Part shown: one piece after another, positions 24,037 through 31,186 of the stretch
Layout: each line of letters starts with the position of its first letter
Position numbering within the stretch: the first letter of the stretch is position 1
Assembly: GCF_002934265.1 (NCBI RefSeq)
Contig: NZ_PTIX01000008.1
Span: 186,001 to 250,000, forward strand
DNA length: 64,000 bases
Source: Actinokineospora auranticolor
GTDB taxonomy: Bacteria > Actinomycetota > Actinomycetes > Mycobacteriales > Pseudonocardiaceae
Reading direction: 5' to 3'
The notes under the pieces: model-generated
Seen by the model: only the letters and a program-made list of their open reading frames with translations
Database searches by the model: none
What the model was told of the DNA's origin: nothing
Position numbers and translations under genes: made by a program

Positions 24037-25035
24037 TCACCTTGTCGGTTCGCGCAACGCCCTTGGCGAAACGCGCGAAGCGGCCTCCGCGCGGTACTCG
24101 GCAGGCGTCACCCCGTAGGCCCGGCGGAAGTTCCGGCTGAAGTGCGCGGGATCGACCAGTCCCCACCGGGCGGCCACCCGGTGGACGGGGATTCCGGCCA
24201 GGAGGGGGTCCCCGAGGTCTCGACGGCAGCGTTCGAGCCGTCGGCGGCGGATCCAGTCGGCCGGACTCGTGCCGTCGGCGGCGAACAGCTGTTGCAGTCC
24301 CCGCAGGGAGATGTGGTGCGCCGCCGCGACCGCCGCGGGCGTCAACGCCCGCTCCGCGAGGTGTCGCTCGACGTACTCGTCGATCGTCATCCGCAACGCC
24401 CTTCGCCTGCTCTCCGGCGTCAGCGCCCGCTCGGCGCGCACCGGGATCGCGAGCGTCGCGGCCAGCAGGTCGACGGTGACCGAGGCCAGCGCGGGCACGT
24501 CGTCGGCCGTGAACTCGTCGGCGCGGCCGGTGAGGTCCACCAGCCACCGCGCGAAGGCGGCGCCGATCCCGCCCCGACCGCTGAACGGCACCGCGGTGAG
24601 ATCGCTGACCAGGTTCGCGGGTACGGGCAACCGCGTCCTCGGCACCTGGACCAAGAGCACCGAACCGCCCGGCGGGCAGGACCGCCTGGCGGACAGCGGC
24701 CGCGAGGTGTCGTAGAGCGTGAACTCGCTGCCGCCCAACACCGCTTCCCGGTCTGCCTGCCCGATGCGAGCGGTGCCGTCGAGCACCAGGTTGACCTGGT
24801 ATGCCTCGGGGTCTGATCGGCGGATCAACTTCGCGGGTCTGCTCACCTGGACGGAGGGGAACGTCAACGCCGACACCACCAACTCGTCGAGCACGAGTGT
24901 GCGCATCGTGGCGCGGAAGTCGGCCTCCTCGGGGCTCCGCACGAACGTCGGGGTCAACGAGCGCGCACCCAGCTCGACCCAGCTGTCGAACCGGTCCTCC
25001 GGCGCGAACTCCTCGGTGCTGAACTCACTGAACAC
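24037..25035 (-). CDS. AraC-family transcriptional regulator
   Basis: 332 residues. The N-terminal 190 residues resemble the AraC-binding-like domain found in regulators such as those of the NimR/FeaR type (VQVSRPAKLIRRSDPEAYQV, then LVLDGTARIGQADR). The C-terminal 100 residues are an AraC double HTH (LTPAAVAAAHHISLRGLQQL; ending ARWGLVDPAHFSRNFRRAYG). The gene lies between two secreted-protein genes in the same orientation. The gap to 23969 is 67 bases, so it may be co-transcribed with the small secreted protein. Target and effector unknown. Confidence 0.87.
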   Translation of the reverse strand: MFSEFSTEEFAPEDRFDSWVELGARSLTPTFVRSPEEADFRATMRTLVLDELVVSALTFPSVQVSRPAKLIRRSDPEAYQVNLVLDGTARIGQADREAVLGGSEFTLYDTSRPLSARRSCPPGGSVLLVQVPRTRLPVPANLVSDLTAVPFSGRGGIGAAFARWLVDLTGRADEFTADDVPALASVTVDLLAATLAIPVRAERALTPESRRRALRMTIDEYVERHLAERALTPAAVAAAHHISLRGLQQLFAADGTSPADWIRRRRLERCRRDLGDPLLAGIPVHRVAARWGLVDPAHFSRNFRRAYGVTPAEYRAEAASRVSPRALREPTR

Positions 25036-25146
25036 GACTCCCCCAAGTCAGGTGTCCCTCGCGGACCAGCGCGCTCGTCCGCTGACGACGAGCACCCAGG
25101 CAACTGCCACCGGCGGCGGAGCGCACGTCCCGGCCGACCGGTCAGT

Positions 25147-25177
25147 CCGGCGGCCCGACAGGTGATCGGGCCGCCGG
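25147..25177 (-). terminator. Hairpin downstream of the small secreted SH3-like gene
   Basis: Perfect 12-bp stem CCGGCGGCCCGA / TCGGGCCGCCGG with a 7-base loop, 17 bases after the stop of the leftward gene at 25194. Confidence 0.7.
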
Positions 25178-25193
25178 CGCAGGTCACACGAGA

Positions 25194-25556
25194 TCAGCAG
25201 GCGACGACGCTGCCCCAGTCGGTGAGGTACTCGTCGAGGATCCAGCCGACCTGGTTGGTGCGCGCGTTCCTGAGGTAGGTCCAGGTGCCGCCGTCACCAC
25301 TGGCCCAGCAGTAGTAGTCGAGGTTGTCGGTTGGTTCGGCCCAGTTGGGGTGTGCGCACGTCTCCGACGGACCCGTGAACAGCGAGTGCCTCGTCCGGAG
25401 CGCGGTGTGGTTGGGCTTGTTGTCCTTGTCCGGTGCGGAGACACCGCAGGCCGCTTGGCTGGTGTCCCCGCTCGAGGTGGTTGCCTCCGCCGAGGTGGCA
25501 ACCGCCATCCCGATCGTCACCACCATGGTCGCGACGACCGTAGTCTTTCTGAACAT
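25194..25556 (-). CDS. Small secreted SH3-like protein
   Basis: 120 residues. ATG 25556 (MFRKTTVVATMVVTIG) is chosen because GGAGG sits 8 bases upstream; the more upstream in-frame ATG at 25577 has no such site. A signal peptide ends near SAEA. The mature part contains four Cys and the pattern YCWASGDGGTWTYLRNARTN followed by VGWILDEYL. This resembles bacterial SH3-type peptides common in actinomycete exoproteins. Function unknown; no operon partner. Confidence 0.75.
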   Translation of the reverse strand: MFRKTTVVATMVVTIGMAVATSAEATTSSGDTSQAACGVSAPDKDNKPNHTALRTRHSLFTGPSETCAHPNWAEPTDNLDYYCWASGDGGTWTYLRNARTNQVGWILDEYLTDWGSVVAC

Positions 25557-25835
25557 CGGGAATTCCTCCGTGATCACACTGGAGCGGAACAGGATTGCTC
25601 GTCGCGCGGAACTCGGATGTCATTTCCGAGCCGCTGTCGGGCGACGGGTCGGGGCGTCGCCGGACCCGTCGGTTCCAGCCTGGCGAAGCGTTGGTCGTGC
25701 GGCCAGTGATCCGGGCTGTCCCGGACAGCGGTGCCACGTCCGGCCTGGTCGGCGGGACTTGTCCGGTTGCTCGGACAGCCCTGTCCGTCCCCCGAATGCG
25801 CGGCCCGACGGGCCGCCCCTCGGCCCGAACGCGAC

Positions 25836-26792
25836 CTACCGGCGTTCGATGTGAAAACTCTGGTCCGCGCCACCGGTGCAGGTTTCTTGGGCGATTTCCG
25901 TATCCGGGGCGATGGTGTCGTAGCGCACGCCGAGGCACAATCGGGTCTCAGCGGGCCGCAAACGATAGGTGTCGGGGATGCCCGAGTCGGCGAGTTCCAA
26001 CCGGAACAGCTGTGCGGAGTTCTCGCCCTTGCAGCCGTCCTGGGGTTCGATGAGGTTGGCCGCCACGCCGCCGGTGATCACGGTGAGGCAGCCCTGTCCG
26101 TGCACCGGGTGGTCCCACATGACGCGGTAGAGGTCGTCGTGGGCGCGTTGGAGCAGCGTGCGCGGCGGTTCCGCGTCAGCGCACGGACGCAGCGCGGCTA
26201 TCTCGCTCGGGTAGCGGCCCGTGCGGTCGTGCCCCTCGCCGACGCAGAGGGTGTCCGCCTGAGCCGGGTGGATCCGTACCCACCCTGTCACCGGCGCCAC
26301 CGCGGGTCCCCCGGACAAGGGTCGGATGGGTTCGTCGGCCGATCGCGACGGGGACGTGTCCAGCAGGTGCACCACGAAGACCAGGATCGCCACGATGGTC
26401 GCCGCCGCGGCGCCCACCGTCGACCAGTTCCGGCGCGCCCTGGGTGGCTCCGTGTCGGCGGGTGCGTCATCGGCCACGTCGTCAGCGGGTTCGGCCGGTT
26501 CCGCGGTCCCGCCGCGCGCGATCCGTGCCCAGGTCGCCAGCCAGGTCTCGATCTCCGCCTCGCCACCGCCGCAGGCCCGCACGAAGGCGGCCACGACCTC
26601 CATCCTCGGCAACGACTGCCGCCGCAGCGCGTCGGCGATCGTGCTGCGCGGCAGCGGCAAGCCCTGCTCCGCCGCGTTGTCGGCCAGCTGCCGGTAGGTC
26701 AACCCCGACCGGACCTTCAGCTGCTCCATCGCGCGGACGAACTCCACGGGCGAGCGTGCCGATTCCACCTCGGATCCCCTGCCGAGCCCCAT
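25836..26792 (-). CDS. Membrane-anchored XRE-type protein with ricin-like exodomain
   Basis: 318 residues from ATG 26792 (MGLGRGSEVESARSP). Longer in-frame starts exist, but the HTH family begins here. No Shine-Dalgarno site is visible, so a leaderless mRNA is possible. Residues about 12-90 form an XRE helix-turn-helix of the actinobacterial 'LKVRSGLTYRQLAD' type. After an acidic linker, one transmembrane helix (WSTVGAAAATIVAILVFVV, about 120-140) is followed by an outside domain with paired Cys and repeated 'C...FRLEL..YRLRP' blocks, like ricin-B/lectin-type folds. Predicted topology is DNA-binding inside and sugar- or wall-sensing outside. Confidence 0.75.
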   Translation of the reverse strand: MGLGRGSEVESARSPVEFVRAMEQLKVRSGLTYRQLADNAAEQGLPLPRSTIADALRRQSLPRMEVVAAFVRACGGGEAEIETWLATWARIARGGTAEPAEPADDVADDAPADTEPPRARRNWSTVGAAAATIVAILVFVVHLLDTSPSRSADEPIRPLSGGPAVAPVTGWVRIHPAQADTLCVGEGHDRTGRYPSEIAALRPCADAEPPRTLLQRAHDDLYRVMWDHPVHGQGCLTVITGGVAANLIEPQDGCKGENSAQLFRLELADSGIPDTYRLRPAETRLCLGVRYDTIAPDTEIAQETCTGGADQSFHIERR

Positions 26793-27080
26793 GGGCCACA
26801 GGCTACCAATGACCCGGTACGCCCTACGGTGTGCCGATCGCGTCGACCTCGAACATCGCGCTGGGCGGATGCGGTGGCTTTCCCAGGGGATCCCGGCTTG
26901 GATGCGGTCGCGGAGTGGGGGGTTGTCCGAAGCGATCACCACGTTGCTCGCGGGCTCGGCGGGTGCGCCGAACTGGCTCTCGGCCGAGACCCGCCAGGAA
27001 CAGGCTCACGGGGTAGCGGTGGGTCAGGTCTGGCGACCCGGTCGCCGACCTCGCAGGCACCCTCGACCTGGTCGGCCCGG

Positions 27081-27914
27081 CTACGGGCCCACCTGGTAGT
27101 GCCGTGCGGCCTGCGCGGCCGATAGCGCGAACGGGTAGAACGACACGAACGCCATGCTGCCCCACCAGTGGGCCAGCGTCTGGTTCGTGCCGTAGCCGTT
27201 GGTGAAGCCGTTGGTGTTCTCGTAGCCGATGCGGAAGTAGGCGGTCATGGCGGCGGGGTGGGCGCCCGCTTGCTGCATCAGCAGCGCCCCGTCGAGGTAG
27301 ACCTTGATGCCGTAGGACGCGTCGTGCACCGCGATGACGTTGTGCCAGCCGCCGTCGCTGTAGGCGAATGGGCTCACCAGTTCGTAGGTCGTGGACGTGC
27401 CCTGGACCAGGAACAGGAGGTCACCGGTGTTGTTGAGGGCGAGGAGGTTCGTCTTGGCCGGCGACTGGCCGGTTTGCGTGCTGCCGAAACCGCAGATGAC
27501 GCCCTGGTTGTTGTAGGTGTTGAACCAGGCCTCCTGGCTGGTGCTGCTGCCCGGGGCGATGCTGTAGGTGCCCGGCGTCGACACCCAGTGCGTCTGGTCC
27601 AGGTTCGCGTACCAGTCGGGCTCCCGCACGCACGGGTACTCGGTCTGGTTCTGCGACTGCCTGCCGCCCTGGTACGTGCCGTTCGCGTGGTTGGCGCTCT
27701 CGTCGTTGGCGACCACGCCCGTCGACTCGTTCAGCGGGTAGAGCCGGGTGGCGCCGTCGGCCAGCGGTACCGAATGGCACGTCGGCCCGGCGGAGGTGAT
27801 CGTGTCGTTGGTGTTGTTGACGCGGGCGATGAAGGCGCTGATCGTGGTCGTCGTGCCGAGGTAGGCGACCAGGGCGAGCACCCCGAACAGCGCCATCAAC
27901 CTCCGTTTGGTCAC
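27081..27914 (-). CDS. Secreted or anchored LamG-type jelly-roll protein
   Basis: 277 residues from a GTG at 27914. The N-terminus (MTKRRLMALFGVLALVAYLG, then TTTISAFIARVNNTNDTITSAG) resembles the SipW/TasA-class signal in which a Ser/Thr/Asn-rich stretch follows the hydrophobic core. The rest is a LamG/concanavalin-like fold (RLYPLNESTGVVANDESANH; QEAWFNTYNNQGVICGFGS; GGWHNVIAVHDASYGIKVYL; final AHWWGSMAFVSFYPFALSAA). Such domains usually bind polysaccharide. No sipW-like peptidase is nearby. Stands alone. Confidence 0.75.
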   Translation of the reverse strand: MTKRRLMALFGVLALVAYLGTTTTISAFIARVNNTNDTITSAGPTCHSVPLADGATRLYPLNESTGVVANDESANHANGTYQGGRQSQNQTEYPCVREPDWYANLDQTHWVSTPGTYSIAPGSSTSQEAWFNTYNNQGVICGFGSTQTGQSPAKTNLLALNNTGDLLFLVQGTSTTYELVSPFAYSDGGWHNVIAVHDASYGIKVYLDGALLMQQAGAHPAAMTAYFRIGYENTNGFTNGYGTNQTLAHWWGSMAFVSFYPFALSAAQAARHYQVGP

Positions 27915-28189
27915 GCGGTCGAGTATCCTTGCCCGTCGCCGGGGAAACCGTCGGGCGCACTATTGCCCGCACCGTTCACCCGAACGAGACTGCGGCGGCG
28001 CCCACTCGACGAACTTCGGCAGTCCCGGGAATGGCCAAGTCGACGATGATGGCCGGGAGCGCGGTCAATGATCGAATTGCCGGACTGCTGGTTGCCGGAC
28101 GCGCCAGACAGGTGCCCGAACTCCTCTCCGGCCAGCAGTGGTGGCGATATGGCGACTCGGTGGATGTTGCTACGTGTGGGTGGTTGACC

Positions 28190-28389
28190 TCACCCGGTCG
28201 AGGTGTGCCACAACACCCAGCGCAGGTCGATGGAGTTGATCTCCGCTGGTCCTTCCGCCTTGACCGCAGCGGCACGAAGTAGCCGAATGCCCCTTCGTCG
28301 GTGCGGAAGCAGTAGACGCGCGTCGCCTTCACTTGGTCGGACGGTAGGGCGAATCGCCAGCTCTCGGTTGGCAATGACGCGCAACTCAC
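28190..28389 (-). pseudogene. Remnant of an unrecognised gene (two frames)
   Basis: From about 28389 one frame gives SWRFALPSDQVKATRVYCF and continues to FGYFVPL. Near 28275 coherent sequence continues one frame over as AVKAEGPAEINSIDLRWVLW and ends at a TGA at 28190. The two halves join plausibly with a single frameshift. Family not recognised; no start site evident. Confidence 0.35.
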
Positions 28390-28395
28390 CCGGCG

Positions 28396-28659
28396 TTGAT
28401 TCCGCAGTGTGCCGGTCGGTCGGCCAACTACGAGTGGTTCTGCGCGTACCAGTACGAGGACTACACCGGTATGTGGAGTTGCGGGTACTGCTTCATTCCG
28501 TGGAACAGCATGGGTTCCTTCCAGAACTGCCAGACCGCGGGCACGGTGCCGACCGTGTACTTCGACGACGGCACCAACCAGAACCTGGCGGCCCCACGCG
28601 TGGTCAGCCGAGGTCGCGAGGGGCGCGGAGGGCGGCGGCGGCTTCGTCCAGGTCCGTGA
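28396..28659 (+). pseudogene. Fragment resembling a small secreted Cys-rich (I36-like) protein
   Basis: From about 28396 the frame reads CAGRSANYEWFCAYQYEDYT, MWSCGYCFIPW and SFQNCQTAGT. The Cys/aromatic pattern recalls peptidase-inhibitor family I36 and other actinomycete exoproteins. No signal peptide or real start remains (the codon at 28396 is TTG), and the 3' part overlaps the end of the convergent gene at 28604, where the translation turns into Arg/Gly-rich nonsense. Probably the tail end of a truncated gene. Confidence 0.4.
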
Positions 28660-29749
28660 TCGCCAGTAGGCGGCGTTCTACGGGGCCGATGGCTTCCGGG
28701 GGAAGGGTTTCGGTGGGGGTGAGTTGGCGGAAGTCGAGGGTTGTCGCGTTGTGCCAGGCGGTGGGGCGGTCGGTGGGGGAGGGGTGGACCACGGTCGCCG
28801 GTCGGGAGTGGAGGCCGGGGGTGTTGGCGCCGGGGGACACCGCTTCGGCGGCTTGGTGGGTGAGCCAGGCGGGGAGCGGGGTCGCGCCCGCGAGGGTGAC
28901 CCGGGTTTGGAAGACGCGGTCGGTGTAGCGGTGCACCGCGTCGGTGAGGACTTCGGTGGCGGCCACGGCGAACTGGTCCGGTGGGCGGGGTTTGCCGAAG
29001 ACGCCGCCGGTGGGGGACGGGCCGGTGCGCGCCAGGTAGTCGAGTTCGATGGCGCGGGCGGCGAGGTTCGCGCGGAGTCCCTCGCCCACGCGGAAGGGGA
29101 GGAGGCCGACGGAGAGCAGGATCGGGGTCGGGCTCGAGGCCAAAGTGGACCACAGTCGGGTCCAGGTCTCGGCGGGGGCCGCGCGCCACGGGGTGACGGC
29201 TGCCAGCCACGGGTTGGGGGAATCGCCGCGGGTGGTGCGGGAGGCGGTGATGGTTTTGCCGATTTCGACGACATCGGCGGTGTTGGGGTGGAACGGGCTG
29301 AGGGTCCAGCGTAGTTCGTCGTCGTTGTCGACGGGGTGGCCGAGCAGGGGTGCCGGGAGGGCTTGGCGCAGTGTTGCGGTCAGTGCTGCCGCGGTGTCTG
29401 CTGTGGACGCTCGGGTGAGCAGGTAGGTGCTGATGTGGTTGGACTGCGGGTGGGTCAGGTGTCGGAGCTCGAAGCGGGCGGCGTGTGGGGCGCCCACCTC
29501 CCACAGGTAGCGCACCCAGGAAGGGGCGGCGAGGTGTTCCGCCGGTTCCGGCGTGCTGTTGAACACCACCGTGCCGACCGAACCGGCCTGCATGAGCTGG
29601 CCCGCGGAACCCGTGAACTGGTTGACGGTCTCGCCGGGAGAGGTGGGCGGGGCGGCGGGGTGTTGCGCCGCCGCGGCGGCGCGGGTGACGCGCAATCCCG
29701 CCACCGCGCCGCCGTCCGCGGTCCACGCGACCGCTGGTGGGTGTTCCAC
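28604..29749 (-). CDS. Unrecognised protein, coupled to the membrane protein at the end of the eCIS region
   Basis: 381 residues from GTG 29749, which overlaps the TAG stop of the preceding gene (TAGTG), so the two are translationally coupled. N-terminal residues include VNQFTGSAGQLMQAGSVGTV, the 'VNQ...QAG' style often seen at the head of actinobacterial signalling proteins. The remainder is a long alpha/beta region (LRWTLSPFHPNTADVVEIGK; PILLSVGLLPFRVGEGLRAN; FAVAATEVLTDAVHRYTDRV). No Walker motif, signal peptide or catalytic signature is seen. It resembles, from memory, the N-terminal half of larger HerA/VirB4-like ATP-binding proteins, which would make it a truncated version; this is weak. 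A role with the eCIS (effector or membrane adaptor) is inferred only from position. Confidence 0.7.
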   Translation of the reverse strand: MEHPPAVAWTADGGAVAGLRVTRAAAAAQHPAAPPTSPGETVNQFTGSAGQLMQAGSVGTVVFNSTPEPAEHLAAPSWVRYLWEVGAPHAARFELRHLTHPQSNHISTYLLTRASTADTAAALTATLRQALPAPLLGHPVDNDDELRWTLSPFHPNTADVVEIGKTITASRTTRGDSPNPWLAAVTPWRAAPAETWTRLWSTLASSPTPILLSVGLLPFRVGEGLRANLAARAIELDYLARTGPSPTGGVFGKPRPPDQFAVAATEVLTDAVHRYTDRVFQTRVTLAGATPLPAWLTHQAAEAVSPGANTPGLHSRPATVVHPSPTDRPTAWHNATTLDFRQLTPTETLPPEAIGPVERRLLAITDLDEAAAALRAPRDLG

Positions 29750-30675
29750 TACTGTCCCCGGGTCGGCATGGTCTGGTCGCCGGGTCCGCCCGGGTCGCCC
29801 GGTGCCCGGTGCTGGCCGGACTGCTGCGGCCGCGGAGCGGGCGGCGGCGCGGGAACGGGCGGTGCCGAGTGGACGGGCATCTGGTGGCTCCCCGTCTGCT
29901 GGGGCACGTGCGACGCCCAACCGGCGCCCGTCGGCGTCTCGCCGGGGAGGTCCTCGATCGGCGGGAGGCCGTTCGGGAAGCCGTAGTTCTCCGGCACCTC
30001 GACCCGCTCGATGGCCACGTACATGCCCTCGCGGCACAGCGCGTGGATCACCTCGCGCATCGCTCTCGGGCGCTGGGTGCGCAGCATCTGGCCGATGTCG
30101 GAGAGCCTGCCCGTCATCCGGGCGACGAGGTCGAGCCAGAAGCGGACGACGAGGTTCACGCCGCGGCGGTGGCGGTACATGACCCAGCCGAGGTACAGGC
30201 TCGTGCCGTAGGCGAACACCGTCACGTAGGCCCGGTAGGAGCCGTCGATGAGGACGAGGCGGTTGGCGACCGAGCCGAAGCCGGTGCGGTTGCGCGTGGT
30301 CTCCACCGACTGGATCGGCAGTTTCCGCTCGGCGATCTTGCCGTTCATCATGCGGTACACCGCGTCCGCCGCGGCGCCGCGGTCGGCGAGCACCACGTGC
30401 CATTCACCGAGCGGTTCGGCGACCCTGCTGAGCAGGAAAGCCGCGAACCACAACGGCACCATGAGGCTGTAGCCGACGGTGCTGTCGATGCTCGTCAGGA
30501 TGGCCGTGGGCAGGATCATGATCAGGAACGACTTGATGAACAGCCGGAACAGACTCCGGCCGAGCACGGTCTCGTCGAAATAGGTCTCGACCTGACCGTG
30601 TCGGAGGATCTTGTTCTGGTAGACGGCGTCCGGGTCTCCGCCCTGCCAGTGGGGCAGGTACGCCGGATTCGACAT
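29749..30675 (-). CDS. Two-helix membrane protein with Pro/Gln-rich tail next to the eCIS operon
   Basis: 308 residues from ATG 30675 with an AAGGAG site 4-5 bases upstream. A hydrophobic hairpin at about residues 45-85 (SFLIMILPTAILTSIDS, then GYSLMVPLWFAAFLLS) is followed by a soluble domain (residues about 90-240, basic) and a disordered Pro/Gln/His-rich C-terminal tail of about 70 residues. Family not recognised. It lies 214 bases after the 98-residue gene that closes the coupled eCIS operon and may have its own promoter. Streptomyces CIS loci are known to include a membrane protein that docks the particle to the membrane; whether this is the counterpart is only a hypothesis. Confidence 0.8.
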   Translation of the reverse strand: MSNPAYLPHWQGGDPDAVYQNKILRHGQVETYFDETVLGRSLFRLFIKSFLIMILPTAILTSIDSTVGYSLMVPLWFAAFLLSRVAEPLGEWHVVLADRGAAADAVYRMMNGKIAERKLPIQSVETTRNRTGFGSVANRLVLIDGSYRAYVTVFAYGTSLYLGWVMYRHRRGVNLVVRFWLDLVARMTGRLSDIGQMLRTQRPRAMREVIHALCREGMYVAIERVEVPENYGFPNGLPPIEDLPGETPTGAGWASHVPQQTGSHQMPVHSAPPVPAPPPAPRPQQSGQHRAPGDPGGPGDQTMPTRGQ

Positions 30676-30889
30676 GGGACTCCTTCGAGGAGTGGATGGC
30701 GAGTCGGCCGGTGGTCGACATATCGCAGATCGCCACCGCGCCCGCGCTCGTTAACCGGCGTCCACGAATTGTCCATTCCGGTGATTTCATGGCAGGCGAT
30801 TCGGGAAAGCGTTCCGGCCGAGCCGATTGCGCGATGTGGTGCGGCACCCGGACCACCACCCGATCCCGCCGCGACCGAAAGGGACGCGC

Positions 30890-31186
30890 CTAGTGGCCCG
30901 GGTGGCTCTCCGAACTCGGGACGGCCACGGGAACCGTGCGCATCATGGCGCCCGCGATGGCGGCGTTGCCGACGCGGTCCTGGGCGGCGGCGACGGCCGA
31001 CGCGGTGGGGGACGGCGTGGTTTTGTTGTGGCCGTTCATGGCGGTGTGGGCGGCTTGGGCGTTGCCGATGACGGCGGGGACCAGGACCAGTGGTCGCTTG
31101 CCGTGGTCGGACGCGGCGGCCGTGCGGAGTTCCTGTGCCGTCACCGGTACGGCCGGGCGGTGCTGCGGCGGCGGGAAGTCGTGCAT
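30890..31186 (-). CDS. 98-residue Ala-rich protein with a 'VGNAA' motif, last gene of the coupled eCIS operon
   Basis: ATG 31186 shares one base with the ATPase stop (TGATG) and has AAGGGGG 6 bases before it, so it is a genuine translated gene. The protein is low-complexity and Ala/Pro/His-rich, with no signal peptide or membrane segment. Near the C-terminus it has AAAQDRVGNAAIAGAMMRTV. This resembles the 'LQRxxGNxAVxxLL' motif that recurs in eCIS-associated proteins, for example before DUF4157 domains. Possible cargo, adaptor or assembly factor; the function is inference. Confidence 0.75.
   Translation of the reverse strand: MHDFPPPQHRPAVPVTAQELRTAAASDHGKRPLVLVPAVIGNAQAAHTAMNGHNKTTPSPTASAVAAAQDRVGNAAIAGAMMRTVPVAVPSSESHPGH

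Noticed and set aside
26793..27080. Minus-strand frame ending SAMFEVDAIGTP, faintly like a RidA C-terminus
   Set aside because: Too short and without upstream family sequence; probably chance.
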